From NCBI GenBank assembly GCA_002713215.1, contig PAVO01000007.1:62001-126000 (forward strand): 64,000 bases of DNA. The letters run 5' to 3'. Under the pieces are notes generated by a model. It was not told the DNA's origin. It did no database searches and saw nothing but the letters and a program-made list of their open reading frames with translations. Both the position numbers and the translations under genes were made by a program. Shown here piece by piece: positions 26,265 through 35,977 of the stretch; positions within the stretch are counted from its first letter, which is position 1, and each line of letters starts with the position of its first letter. Origin of the DNA: Crocinitomicaceae bacterium. Its GTDB lineage: Bacteria > Bacteroidota > Bacteroidia > Flavobacteriales_G > Salibacteraceae.

Positions 26265-27872
26265 TTACTCCTTACCAGTTTGTCTAAATAGCTGTACTGT
26301 TGGACGTAAAAGGACGAACATGGCCGACTTCGACATTTGCTTCTCAATGTGCTCAGAGCCTTCAAAACTAAACATGTTCGGGTTTGTACGACTTTCAATA
26401 ATTGTGTCGTAAATAACACCACCCAAGAGTTTCGTTTCACCCACTTTCATACGAACAGTCGTTGGGAATTTCTGTGTTTGAATGTCAGGTCTCTTAATCT
26501 CGTTACCTGTTGCCGAGGTTAACTCGGTATAGCCAACCAGGTTTTCCAAAACGATATCAAGGTCGATCATGACCTCTTGCGCTGAAGAGTCATAGAAAGG
26601 CGTAAAGCCTACCTTTATGCCCGTGGTCTTTTCTGATGTTTCTGTGTTCTGGGTGGCAACAGGTGATAGCTGTCCCTGTAAAGTCGTGCTCTCAGATTCA
26701 ATGTAAGGAATTGCCTTTTGAGAACTGATTTCCGTCTTCTTGCCAGTGATTGTTTCAAGGAAAGCTGATTGCTCCGCTCGCGTAGAACCATACTGGTTTA
26801 ACCAATCCATAATGACGTTTACGCTTACGTTTTTGTTAGAAAGCCCAAGATCCAGACCTTCTGGTTTTAGCCAACCATAACTCTTAATGTCATCAACTGA
26901 TGAGCCAGAGTAGCGTGAGTCGTACCCTAACTCTGGGAAGTTCCCATCTGAATCAGAGTCACTTGAACTACTGCTGTTACCAGTGTTTGAATTGCTGTTT
27001 GAGTTGCTGTTTGAGTTGCTGTTTGTACCATTTGTGCTCTGGTTTGTTAATTGCTGCAACCAATTGGCGATTGGGCCACCTGCATATGCTGATTCTACAG
27101 AACCAAGAACAACATCAAGTTCACCCCAGTTGAAACCGTCTTCTAATGTCTCATCAAGAGACACCGTCAAAACAGTTACTTGCATCTTGATGCCGGCATA
27201 GTTTTCGTAAAAACGATCTAGGTAATTTACGATGGTCTTCTGCTCATGGTTTGTTGCTTTATAAATCAAAGAACCAGTAAGCAAGTCCGTTTTTGGCTCT
27301 TCAGCGCCAATCGATTGAACACCAGCAGCAACAGATTCAAGAACTTCCTCATTACTCGGCATTGATGCCAAGTAAACAGACTTACGTTCTGCTTTAATTG
27401 TGCCATCGCCAATATAGTTAAAGCTGATATTGTGAAGTCCTTCAATCATGGATAGCAGTCCACCCACTGTCCCACTATAGTGCTTGATCGTAAAAGGTAG
27501 GTTCGCTATCTTTTGGTCTTCTTCATCGTTACCAAACATTAAGTTAATTTTGTAAGGGTAAAGGTGCGCTGCCATGTCTTGCAGGGTCGTACCTTTCGTC
27601 ACAGACATTCCGTAGATTTTTTTGTCCGCAATTTCCTTAGGTACCACTTGAGAGCGTTTTACGAAAACATCATTTTCTCGGTCAAAGTAAATGACGGCGG
27701 GATCATTAGTTGCCCAGGTTTCTTCCATTTCCTGAGCGCGTTCCTCTACCTGTTTGTCAACATTGTCCATTGTTAACTTTTCAGAGTTTCGTAATTCGGG
27801 ATTGTTGGCACATCCACCAACCAGTAACGTCATAGCAATAGACATTGCCAATAAACTGCGTTTACCCATCAT
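26265..27872 (-). CDS. Type IVb pilus lipoprotein secretin (PilN-like)
   Basis: 535 residues. Lipoprotein signal with lipobox VGGC (Cys21), then N-domains (about 80-190) and a C-terminal secretin-like beta domain (about 380-535) including TGIKVGFTPFYDSSAQEVMIDLDI and a KVGETKLLGGV turn before a final LLRPTVQLF. It would form the outer-membrane channel for the pilus, as R64 PilN and TcpC do. A Ser/Asn-rich linker, encoded by 12-base tandem repeats, interrupts the middle (about residues 280-310). Start overlaps the stop of the upstream gene. Confidence 0.82.
   Translation of the reverse strand: MMGKRSLLAMSIAMTLLVGGCANNPELRNSEKLTMDNVDKQVEERAQEMEETWATNDPAVIYFDRENDVFVKRSQVVPKEIADKKIYGMSVTKGTTLQDMAAHLYPYKINLMFGNDEEDQKIANLPFTIKHYSGTVGGLLSMIEGLHNISFNYIGDGTIKAERKSVYLASMPSNEEVLESVAAGVQSIGAEEPKTDLLTGSLIYKATNHEQKTIVNYLDRFYENYAGIKMQVTVLTVSLDETLEDGFNWGELDVVLGSVESAYAGGPIANWLQQLTNQSTNGTNSNSNSNSNSNSNTGNSSSSSDSDSDGNFPELGYDSRYSGSSVDDIKSYGWLKPEGLDLGLSNKNVSVNVIMDWLNQYGSTRAEQSAFLETITGKKTEISSQKAIPYIESESTTLQGQLSPVATQNTETSEKTTGIKVGFTPFYDSSAQEVMIDLDIVLENLVGYTELTSATGNEIKRPDIQTQKFPTTVRMKVGETKLLGGVIYDTIIESRTNPNMFSFEGSEHIEKQMSKSAMFVLLRPTVQLFRQTGKE
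26989..27024 (-). repeat. 12-bp tandem repeat inside the secretin gene
   Basis: Three adjacent units of GAGTTGCTGTTT type (the first differs at one base) encode the Asn-Ser repeats of the secretin linker. The unit length is a multiple of three, so copy-number change would alter linker length without breaking the frame. Confidence 0.75.
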
Positions 27873-28456
27873 TAATCATCCTTGTTTGATAATGGTAACG
27901 GACGGATCCCAGCGTCTCTGCTTAGGATATTTTCCTGTTCTTCGCTTTCACCGATTTCAGCGCCTTTACGAACAGCTTCAATGGCTTTTTCAAGATTGGA
28001 TTTAGACTCTGCCATAATGTCTTTATATTCAGCTTCAGACATTACTCGCTTGAACTTCTTGGTATCGTAATAGTCGTAGTCGTTCTTAAGCTTGGAGAAA
28101 ACAACGTACATACCCGATGTCACACCTAAATAGCGATCACCAGATTTCAGAAGGACGAACTTTTCTCCGTCAATTTCAACTTCATTTACATCTGGAATTT
28201 GCATTTTGGTTGCATCGACAGCCACCTTGATCATTTCAGCAACAGTCTCTCGTTGTTGTGCACTTAGCTTTTCATCACGCACAACGATTTGCTGAACTGG
28301 CTCAGGTTTTGGCGGAGCTTTAGGCTTAAATTCGAAAGGATTACTGCTATTTGCAGTGTCGGAAATGATCCCGTTATTATCTTGGGCTAGTGATTGTTGG
28401 CTGATAGCAAGCGTAGCCAGCAATAGCCAGGTGCGGGTGTGCAAATAAGAGCTCAT
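27872..28456 (-). CDS. Small exported protein next to the secretin gene
   Basis: 194 residues from ATG 28456 (AAAGGAA upstream; the longer frame starts 24 bases earlier without need). Signal peptide ends near SLAQ (about residue 25). A Pro-rich segment (PKAPPKPEP) is followed by a small domain (about 85-150) with VEIDGEKFVLLKSGDRYLGV and a helical C-terminus. Position just before the secretin suggests a secretin-interacting partner (PilM/PilP-type), but this is inference. Confidence 0.65.
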   Translation of the reverse strand: MSSYLHTRTWLLLATLAISQQSLAQDNNGIISDTANSSNPFEFKPKAPPKPEPVQQIVVRDEKLSAQQRETVAEMIKVAVDATKMQIPDVNEVEIDGEKFVLLKSGDRYLGVTSGMYVVFSKLKNDYDYYDTKKFKRVMSEAEYKDIMAESKSNLEKAIEAVRKGAEIGESEEQENILSRDAGIRPLPLSNKDD

Positions 28457-28539
28457 TTGTATTCCTTTACAAAACGTCAAACGTGAAATCCATTTCTAAA
28501 CGCATCTATAGTAACAGATTATTACTGTAGGGGCATTTA

Positions 28540-29277
28540 TTATTTTATCTTTGGCGCCGACAAATCTTTCTTTTGTTTTGGTGAAATATCCCGTTTAACA
28601 TCAGGAATACCGCTAAGAAAATTATCTAATTTTGCTTTAGCATTTGAAACACGAAACCCCGGCACAGCGACCTTTCCAACGAAGAAAGCAATTTTCTTGA
28701 TGTCGGTATTTTCAATATTGCCAATTTCATCTCGGCAAACACTAATAACCTGATCTTCTCGACCGTTAATTTCGTTAAATCCAAGTTGAGACAGCTTTGC
28801 CAATGGAAGTTTCTTTTGTTCTCCGGAATAACCAACGGCATTTAAAACACCACCAGACTTTCCTGTGATGGCAAACCACATTCGCTTCCCATTCGACTTT
28901 TCAAAACCGGTCAGCGACACTCTTTCTTTCAAGAAAGATTTAACCATGTAAGGAAAAAGGCTCGCATGTCTTTTACTAACGTCTTCTACTGTCGTCGCGT
29001 GGTCGGGTTTTGCTTGAGGCGCACTCCCTGTTCTTGCCACACTGCTCAGGATAGGTTCGACGAATGAACGGAATTTCGAGTGCCTTGCAGCTTGGACCAT
29101 TTGCTCTGGGGTCATGGCACGCTTAGCAATAAGTTCAACTCTAGCTGTGATATCACTAGCCAATGAAGGATCTACATACCAAACGTCATCAAATCCACAG
29201 TGGTGGCGGGAAACTTTGGCTCCGCGTTCTAGCAGAGCCAAACCATCAGAAACAACTTTATCAATCTTTTCTAGCAT
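28540..29277 (-). CDS. Cytoplasmic protein of unknown function
   Basis: 245 residues, no signal peptide. N-terminal helical part (about 1-90), a linker, then an alpha/beta C-terminal domain and a Lys-rich tail. AAAGGT lies before the start. Encoded between the cysteine-rich exported proteins and the secretin partner. No motif recognised. Confidence 0.6.
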   Translation of the reverse strand: MLEKIDKVVSDGLALLERGAKVSRHHCGFDDVWYVDPSLASDITARVELIAKRAMTPEQMVQAARHSKFRSFVEPILSSVARTGSAPQAKPDHATTVEDVSKRHASLFPYMVKSFLKERVSLTGFEKSNGKRMWFAITGKSGGVLNAVGYSGEQKKLPLAKLSQLGFNEINGREDQVISVCRDEIGNIENTDIKKIAFFVGKVAVPGFRVSNAKAKLDNFLSGIPDVKRDISPKQKKDLSAPKIK

Positions 29278-29289
29278 ACAAAATTACCT

Positions 29290-30840
29290 TTAAGGTATGT
29301 GGTAACAATGCTTTTCTAATCGGATTTTATTTATAGAACAGCACATGTTCCCACTCTGGTAATAGCCGACCTTGTTACAAGCGTCTACATCAAAGTCTAT
29401 AGGGTTATACTCACTTCCTGTTCCACCATTTTCTTGGGCTTCAGCACTTACGCAAATCCTCTCTTCATTAATAGCCTCACATACAGGTGTATAACTTGGG
29501 TTTGAATCCATGGCACCATCTTCACCGCGAACTAGGCCGCCGTATTGGCAAATGTATCCCGTTGTTCCGATTGCATCGAATACGGCCTGTGAATCAACGG
29601 TAATTTCTTCGCCGTGTTCCCAGCTTCCAGTAAAGGCCTCGTGCCCACATGCATTATTTTCGCCCCAGTTAGAGGCATACACGTTATCACATCCCTTTGG
29701 AACACAAACTTCAGACGTCTTTGTCCAGCTGCCGTTATCACAACGATAACCAGCATCACCTATCATACCGGCTTGTTCATTTTCAAGTATCAAAGCCGTG
29801 CCCGGGCGGATCCTTTCTGAAATTGTGTTTGTATCATGTGAACAAGCACGTGGATCATCACCTAACCAAGAATAAGCATTGATGTTTTCACCACAGCTTA
29901 ACTGGCAGCTCTGAGATTTGATTTCCCATTTCCCATCCCAGCAGTAAGCTTCAACCGTACCCACTGAGTTGAACGGCGTTGGGTTGTCAGCAATGTATAC
30001 GCTGTTATGTTCGCCAGCTGGAATTGAATATCCACAGCCATTGTAACTATGCTCCATGGCCGCACAGCTTTTTGGAATATAATCACACGTTGCCGTCCCC
30101 TGTTCTGGTTGAGCAATCCAATCTCCATCAAAGCAGCGCTGGTATGAACTTGAATCCTGAGAATAACGCTCTGGCTCGTACATCAGACTTGAACTGATCA
30201 CTGCTTGAGTTAAATAACCACTCTCGGCCTGATCCATGACTGCTTGGCAACGGCTTTTAGGTGTATGGCGAACTTGTCCGTATCGGTCAAGGTAAGGTGT
30301 TGTTAATGATTCGTCTGCCCATGCTGGAGATGTAACTGGCCAGTTTACTGTTAGGCCTGACTCGCACTCGACAGGGTTTCGCTTACACCCACCACCTGTC
30401 ATTTGCCAATTTCCGCCACTACATCGAAATTCACCGGTACCTTCATAAAGTTCAGCTTCAAGAGTGTTCGAAACAGCTCTAACTGTACCACTTGGTCCAC
30501 CGGTAATCGTTGCGGCACATTCACCCCATTGTACAGTTTGAGTGGAACATGAACCTGACGACCCAGACCCTGCGTTTCTGAAAGGCACAAAATCCTTCAT
30601 GCATGACTGGTATGAATTATAAAAATTTGAATCTGAACCACTTTGTTTCTGTGATCCATCACTACTCTGCCCCAAACAGTAAGCGTTAGCCTCTGTCATG
30701 GTTTTTGCACCCGCTTTACTACCCACGTAACCAGGATTGGCAAACAAACCAACCACGTCTGAAGTATCTGAAGCATGAGCGATATTTGCGGCACCAAACA
30801 GCGTGAGTGCAATCAAAATCCCCTTTCTAAACGAACTCAT
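29290..30840 (-). CDS. Cysteine-rich exported repeat protein
   Basis: 516 residues with a signal peptide (cleaved near AHA). The mature part contains five modules ending in a C-x-x-G-x-[WL] ... C pattern (CSGGNWQMTGGGC, CFDGDW, CWDGKWEIKSQSC, CDNGSWTKTSEVC, CQYGGL), spaced about 75-100 residues apart. Each is preceded by a Cys and a Trp-containing strand. The same module is found in the giant protein at 11182-14892 and in the next two genes upstream. Disulphide-rich, probably extracellular; likely pilus-associated or adhesive, by inference from the neighbouring pilus genes. GGAG precedes the start. Confidence 0.75.
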   Translation of the reverse strand: MSSFRKGILIALTLFGAANIAHASDTSDVVGLFANPGYVGSKAGAKTMTEANAYCLGQSSDGSQKQSGSDSNFYNSYQSCMKDFVPFRNAGSGSSGSCSTQTVQWGECAATITGGPSGTVRAVSNTLEAELYEGTGEFRCSGGNWQMTGGGCKRNPVECESGLTVNWPVTSPAWADESLTTPYLDRYGQVRHTPKSRCQAVMDQAESGYLTQAVISSSLMYEPERYSQDSSSYQRCFDGDWIAQPEQGTATCDYIPKSCAAMEHSYNGCGYSIPAGEHNSVYIADNPTPFNSVGTVEAYCWDGKWEIKSQSCQLSCGENINAYSWLGDDPRACSHDTNTISERIRPGTALILENEQAGMIGDAGYRCDNGSWTKTSEVCVPKGCDNVYASNWGENNACGHEAFTGSWEHGEEITVDSQAVFDAIGTTGYICQYGGLVRGEDGAMDSNPSYTPVCEAINEERICVSAEAQENGGTGSEYNPIDFDVDACNKVGYYQSGNMCCSINKIRLEKHCYHIP

Positions 30841-30850
30841 GATTATCTCC

Positions 30851-31870
30851 TTATAAGCACGCGTATTCTATCTTTCCGCTCGATGACTTTCTGCTGAAAC
30901 AATTTAATTCAGCTTGAGTTTTGTAGGAGCAGGTTGGTGTTGGGTAGCTGTTGCCGAGATGATCTCGACCCGATGTTGGAGGCTGTTTCCACTTCCCGTT
31001 ATCACAATAGAAACGAGCTTCACCCTTAGGTATTTTTGTATATAGGCGAGCACCTAGTTCTGTTCTGTAGAACTCGGTTTCAGGCTGAATAAGAGTCACG
31101 TAGCCGTTTGCATCAACTGTACCTTTGCACGTCGCAAAGGATTTATCATGATGCCCACTTTTGTATCCACCGCGCCATTCCACTTCTTGATTGGCTTGAC
31201 AAGTCTGCAATTCACACGAGGCCTCTACAGCTTGAAACACACCGTCAACACATTTGGCTTTCAATTCTCCAGAATAAAATCCTTCAATAGACATTGTGTT
31301 TTTCGCATCAAAAGAAGCGGTGGCAAACCCATTATGCTGAGTGATCGGCAAATTGAATGAACACGCGCCAATTTGCATGACTCGATCTGCGTCATCTTTA
31401 TCGCAATCTTCTGGATCCAAGTCCGTACCAGGCTGGTCTACACCCTGACGTGTCCATACGCCACTAGAGCAAGTAAAGGTTACCCCTTTAACACTAACTG
31501 TTTTTCCTTCTGCACCAGGCGGGATAAACAACTTGTTTCCATGTGAGCCAAGAGAATAAAGGCTTGAAGGACATGACTCTTTGGTTTCCGTTGCTGAACT
31601 GGCAGTACCTGAATTACTTTTACTCAGGCAGTCCATGTAAGCCCAATAGTTTGAACCTAGCGGTGCGCCACCGATAACTTCGGTACCGTTCATGAGAGCA
31701 GACTCGGCCACACCTTTCGTGGTGAGTGATTTACCATCCGACGTATAGCCATTCACACAGTCAATGAACGCCTTGGTAAATTCGTAAGTTTTCATTTCGG
31801 CAAACGAAGGCGAACTGGCCAACGTAGAGAAAGCCAGCAGAATGAATATGTTAAGTCCTTTTGACAACAT
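30851..31870 (-). CDS. Cysteine-rich exported repeat protein
   Basis: 339 residues with a signal peptide ending near SFA (residue 24). Three C-x-x-G-x-[WF] ... C modules (CSSGVW, CVDGVFQAVEASC, CDNGKW) and a C-terminal Cys (EYACL) indicate several disulphides. The early part carries AFIDCVNGYTSDG and YWAYMDCL, resembling the YCLGQ...YQSCMKDF stretch in the next gene downstream, so the two share an N-terminal domain as well. Same operon as its paralogue, 10 bases apart. Confidence 0.72.
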   Translation of the reverse strand: MLSKGLNIFILLAFSTLASSPSFAEMKTYEFTKAFIDCVNGYTSDGKSLTTKGVAESALMNGTEVIGGAPLGSNYWAYMDCLSKSNSGTASSATETKESCPSSLYSLGSHGNKLFIPPGAEGKTVSVKGVTFTCSSGVWTRQGVDQPGTDLDPEDCDKDDADRVMQIGACSFNLPITQHNGFATASFDAKNTMSIEGFYSGELKAKCVDGVFQAVEASCELQTCQANQEVEWRGGYKSGHHDKSFATCKGTVDANGYVTLIQPETEFYRTELGARLYTKIPKGEARFYCDNGKWKQPPTSGRDHLGNSYPTPTCSYKTQAELNCFSRKSSSGKIEYACL

Positions 31871-31955
31871 GATAGCGTCCCTGCCCCAGATAGATTTAGT
31901 ATTCGGATACTATCATAATCGAGGAAGTTGGACGCTTTTCGGCCTAATTATTTCT

Positions 31956-32981
31956 TTAGTTGGCAGGTGAGCAAACTGGGTTACTAACGCTCCAATAGGG
32001 GCCGCTAGGCCCTACTCGACAGCTAAATGTAGCCTCGCCCTCATAAACAACACCTTCGTCGGTGTTAAACGATAAAGCGTCAACACTCTTAACAACAATA
32101 CTATCGTTTTTAAATAACAACGTACCTACGCCACGGCAACTCCCCCAGGCAGGCATATCATTTGGGTTGCACACCAGATTTTCAGCCCAATCGCATGTTA
32201 GCGAACATTCTGCATAATTGCCGCTCGCACATTCCTCTGAATTTGAATGTAACCGAAGCAATGGATCACCCGTTATTTCAGAGGCATAGCAACCAAGATA
32301 ACCTTCACCAATGGTTATAGATGAGTCCCCTTGCAATTGCCTAACCAGTCGCTTACTCCCAACCTTAATTGGAATGTCGAGTTTCAATTTGCAGGTTTGA
32401 CCACTAACAGGGTCTACAAACGAGGCTTCTGAAAAATCCAAAGGATTGCAGTAAACAGCACTCTCTGCACCTGCTTGGCGGTAGGATATCCGACCATTTG
32501 CATTACTCTCGTCGTAACAAAACCGACCTTTAGTTTGTGGCGTGTCAGCGTTATTCAAAAGTGTGTTAGAGATTTCATTCTCAAACTGTGATGGAGAAAA
32601 CCCGACCGTTGTTGAATCATGGGAAACACCAAACTCACGTCCTGCCGTGTTATAACCTGCTGTGCGATTATTAGCTGCGGCATTAATGATTGTGTCAGTG
32701 AAAGAACGATCACCCGGTCCACAGAAAATCATTTCGGTTTCAGTATCCAACACTTCCTGATTACCGAACGAATCAATATTGTCAGAGTAATAAAATCGAC
32801 CGCCCTCTTCGTAATCATCACCAAATGAAAAGCGAGAGTGAAGAGTGGCCGTGTACACCTTGCTACGAGACACTTCTTTTGTACGCTCTTCTTTGAAGTA
32901 TGTATTTTGAGATGTGTTCGCATAGGTATTTACACCGATGAGTAGGCACAATACCGACAAGCTTAATTGTGTAATTTTCAT
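31956..32981 (-). CDS. Cysteine-containing exported protein
   Basis: 341 residues from ATG 32981, where GGAGG stands 7 bases upstream and a signal peptide begins (MKITQLSLSVLCLLIG, cleaved near TYA). The longer frame overlapping the platform gene is not needed. The mature protein has about twelve cysteines and ends with one C-x-x-G...W...C module (CRVG...SVSNPVC) shared with the neighbouring exported proteins. It is the first of three such genes after the platform gene. Function unknown; probably extracytoplasmic and disulphide-bonded. Confidence 0.7.
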   Translation of the reverse strand: MKITQLSLSVLCLLIGVNTYANTSQNTYFKEERTKEVSRSKVYTATLHSRFSFGDDYEEGGRFYYSDNIDSFGNQEVLDTETEMIFCGPGDRSFTDTIINAAANNRTAGYNTAGREFGVSHDSTTVGFSPSQFENEISNTLLNNADTPQTKGRFCYDESNANGRISYRQAGAESAVYCNPLDFSEASFVDPVSGQTCKLKLDIPIKVGSKRLVRQLQGDSSITIGEGYLGCYASEITGDPLLRLHSNSEECASGNYAECSLTCDWAENLVCNPNDMPAWGSCRGVGTLLFKNDSIVVKSVDALSFNTDEGVVYEGEATFSCRVGPSGPYWSVSNPVCSPAN

Positions 32982-33006
32982 AACAGCCTCCCTGCCCTCT
33001 GGCAAA

Positions 33007-34239
33007 TTATCTAACCTGATCGGCCAGTTCGAAACCACCAATCATTGGTAGCGCGAATAACAACGTTAATATAACAACAAATGGCAACAACAGACCGCCG
33101 GCGAAAATCCAATGCACCCAAAAAAGGCCGCTAATGCCATCTTTATGCTTCTGCAAGAACTGATCCGACTGTGCACCAAACACGTCAGCCATCTCTTCTA
33201 GGGATGTAGAACTTTTCAATAACGCTCTATCTAAATCGCTGAAACTATGAAAGCCATCCACCCAATCTTGACTACCTTCTTTAAGGAGTCCCTGTACACG
33301 TTCAAGGTCGGCTTTAAGAACGCCATCCTCTTGTTCCTGAGAAACGTATTTGAACGCCGCCATCTGCGGAACACCTTTGCTCATTAACTTTTGAATCTGA
33401 TAACAAGCAACGAAATTCAAACGACTCAAAACAACACCATTAACCAAAGGCATTTTAAGAATTACCTTTTGAGCACGCTCAGCGGAAACGAGATCAGGAG
33501 CAAACATTAGGAACAGTAATACAGAGAACCATGCGCTAAATATAGCGGCCGCAGACCACCCTAAAACAGCCAATTGGTATTTAAGATCATTAAGCATATC
33601 AACCGAACTACCCTTCTCTGGCATCATGGCAAAGTAATTAACTTCCTCCATTAAGTCCCAGCCATACCAGTGGGCACCCATAGACATGAGACATGCAATA
33701 ACAAACCAAAGCCCTGACGAGTAAACCTTCATCATTTGACCTTTTTGCAGGGTTGTCATTTCACGTTCAAAATTAAGACCTTCTCGAAATGCTTCATTCA
33801 ACTTCGAAACCTTTGAGTTTGAACGAATGATAGCCACGGTTACAGATGGAAAAAACTTAGGCCCCAGCTCACCCAATGCATCAACGGGATCTTTTTGCTT
33901 AATAATTGTCTCGTAACGCAGGCGGCGACTCACTTCTCGAATAGGACCTGAGAAGTTTTGAATCATTACAGATAGCGCTTCATTTAGATTGTAACCAACC
34001 AACATGTTCGAAATCGTCTGCAAGAACTCCATTCTACCTTGAGCATTTAGGCCTACTCGTTTGAGAATTTTTGCTTTGATCTTCGAAAATAAACCTTCTT
34101 TCATTTGAACAACGCGAATTGGACGACCATATCGCAACGCTTCGATACGTGCCGCCTCTTCATTCTGCGCATCAATTTTCTTGGTAACAAGCTGACCGTT
34201 ACTCTTCCGTGCGGTCACCTTATAAGTGATGTATTTCAT
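33007..34239 (-). CDS. Pilus inner-membrane platform protein (GspF/PilC family), set B
   Basis: 410 residues from ATG 34239. An N-terminal stretch (KYITYKVTARKSNGQLVTKKIDAQNEEAA) matches the short N-terminal domain of many PilC/GspF proteins. Then come two helical domains with LQTISNMLVGYNLNEAL and KLMSKGVPQMAAFKYV, and hydrophobic segments near residues 175-195, 230-250 and 380-402. It is the partner of the ATPase encoded just upstream and a distant paralogue of the set A platform protein at 3559-4740. Confidence 0.85.
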   Translation of the reverse strand: MKYITYKVTARKSNGQLVTKKIDAQNEEAARIEALRYGRPIRVVQMKEGLFSKIKAKILKRVGLNAQGRMEFLQTISNMLVGYNLNEALSVMIQNFSGPIREVSRRLRYETIIKQKDPVDALGELGPKFFPSVTVAIIRSNSKVSKLNEAFREGLNFEREMTTLQKGQMMKVYSSGLWFVIACLMSMGAHWYGWDLMEEVNYFAMMPEKGSSVDMLNDLKYQLAVLGWSAAAIFSAWFSVLLFLMFAPDLVSAERAQKVILKMPLVNGVVLSRLNFVACYQIQKLMSKGVPQMAAFKYVSQEQEDGVLKADLERVQGLLKEGSQDWVDGFHSFSDLDRALLKSSTSLEEMADVFGAQSDQFLQKHKDGISGLFWVHWIFAGGLLLPFVVILTLLFALPMIGGFELADQVR

Positions 34240-34262
34240 CAACCATCTTCCTTGATGTTTAA

Positions 34263-35963
34263 CTACAGAGCTCTATCTTCGATTAGGTGGCGGTGCGCCG
34301 GGAAATCTGATAGAAACTTATCTAAATCCATTCTTCCTGATGTAACAGATGAAACAGCTTTGTTAGCTTGCTCATCTTCGTAAGTTTCGAAGTCTGAACC
34401 AAACGCACTTACCATTTCTTTGCGGTCGGTCATACCTGAACGATACTTTTTGTATGCATCTTCAAGCGTACTATCCCACCACTTAGGGATGTTATAGTCG
34501 AGAAGCTTCATTACATCTTCACGCGTATGAAGATAAACAGCCTCTGAAACAACGGTACGACCTGTGTAACCTTTATCGTTACAGTTCACACAACCCTTGC
34601 CGCCGCAGTCATGGCAAACCACACGAATAAGCTTTTGAACTAAGATCCCACGTAATTGGTTTAGAATTTTGTCACGTTCAACCTTCAGGTTCTCAAGGCG
34701 TGTAATAACACCTCGAACATCTTTAACGTGAAGCGTACCCATCAACAAGTGACCAGTTTCTGCCGCTTGGAACATGATATTGGCTGTTTCCTCATCTCGA
34801 ACCTCACCAACTACCACAACATCCGGGTCTTGACGAAGAATGCTTCGAAGCACTTTCGCGAACGTAAGTTCTGAGCGCGGGTCAACCTGTGTTTGTTTAA
34901 CGTCAGAAAGTTCGTTTTCAACCGGATCTTCAATTGTATTGATTGATTGCTTGAAACGGTTGAGTACAAATCGAATGGCCGAGGCAATGGTCGTTGTTTT
35001 ACCAGAACCTGTAACACCACAAACCAGCACAATCCCGTTAGGGCTGCGAAGGGCTTTTTTGATATCTTCCGCACATGTAATACCAAGGTCATTAAAGTGA
35101 ACTTGTGAATTCTCTGGGTCAAGGATACGAATAACCAGTGATTCTTTGTTACCTATGGTCGGTAATGTTGAAACACGGTTATCAACTCGACGACCGTTAT
35201 AGTCAATTGAGAACTGACCATCCTGAGGGCGACGTCTATCCGATGGATCGAGACCAGATTCAATTTTAGCCTTCGTTACAAGCTGCAAATATTCTTCCAA
35301 ACCGCCAACACGCTCAACATACAGCTGGCCAAGGTAACGAAACTTAACGTTGTAACCTTCACGCGTCGGGTATACGTGAATATCACTCACTTTTTCTCGA
35401 ATAGCTTTACGGACTAAAATTTCAAGCAATGTCCCCTGCTGATTGCCGTAGCGCTCAACTTTTTTCAGGTACGCTAAAATGCGTGACACTTTCGCCGGTG
35501 TGAAGTAAAACTGGTGATGCGGAAAATAAGCCATCAGAGCGCGTTTGGACAACGTTTTATTCCCTAACGTTGAAAGATATACGTGCGTATCCGTAATCGC
35601 TGACAGCATAATCTTATGGCGTTTTAGAAGGGTAGCTGGGATCGACGGTTCAATAAGTTCCTTGCCAGCAAGTTCACCAGGATCAACTTTAAGACTAAGT
35701 TCAACCACTTTATCTTGCTTGATTGCACCGTGGTTCATCATTGATGTAACAAAGTCTTTGCCGTCGTAATCCATTTCTTGGAATACCTGACTTAAGAAAC
35801 CAAAGTCCATTTGGCCACGGCTATCTAAGAATTCGTAAACAACGCGCTCTAAGCCTTCGAATTTAGCAACACGTTTTTCAACGGCACCCTCATCGTAGCG
35901 ATTAACACCATAAATGGAGTCACTTCCTTGTAATTCCTGTAACTCTTCTGCTGCTTCACTCAT
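34263..35963 (-). CDS. Type IVb pilus assembly ATPase (GspE/PilB family), set B
   Basis: 566 residues with an N-terminal domain (about 1-160) and a full catalytic core: Walker A GVTGSGKTTT (316-325), Asp box IEDPVE, Walker B region DPDVVVVGEVRDEETA, His box GTLHVKD, and a compact zinc site CHDCGGKGCVNC followed by GYTGRTVVSEAV. All catalytic features of an extension ATPase are present. It follows the pilin-like genes and precedes its platform protein, the usual order in pilus operons. Closer to standard PilB/GspE than the set A ATPase, which has a large insertion at the zinc site. Confidence 0.92.
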   Translation of the reverse strand: MSEAAEELQELQGSDSIYGVNRYDEGAVEKRVAKFEGLERVVYEFLDSRGQMDFGFLSQVFQEMDYDGKDFVTSMMNHGAIKQDKVVELSLKVDPGELAGKELIEPSIPATLLKRHKIMLSAITDTHVYLSTLGNKTLSKRALMAYFPHHQFYFTPAKVSRILAYLKKVERYGNQQGTLLEILVRKAIREKVSDIHVYPTREGYNVKFRYLGQLYVERVGGLEEYLQLVTKAKIESGLDPSDRRRPQDGQFSIDYNGRRVDNRVSTLPTIGNKESLVIRILDPENSQVHFNDLGITCAEDIKKALRSPNGIVLVCGVTGSGKTTTIASAIRFVLNRFKQSINTIEDPVENELSDVKQTQVDPRSELTFAKVLRSILRQDPDVVVVGEVRDEETANIMFQAAETGHLLMGTLHVKDVRGVITRLENLKVERDKILNQLRGILVQKLIRVVCHDCGGKGCVNCNDKGYTGRTVVSEAVYLHTREDVMKLLDYNIPKWWDSTLEDAYKKYRSGMTDRKEMVSAFGSDFETYEDEQANKAVSSVTSGRMDLDKFLSDFPAHRHLIEDRAL

Positions 35964-35977
35964 TATCTGTTACATCC

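Noticed and set aside
26900-27060. CRISPR-like array in the secretin gene
   Set aside because: Short 12-bp units without spacers, in frame with Asn-Ser codons; an ordinary coding repeat.
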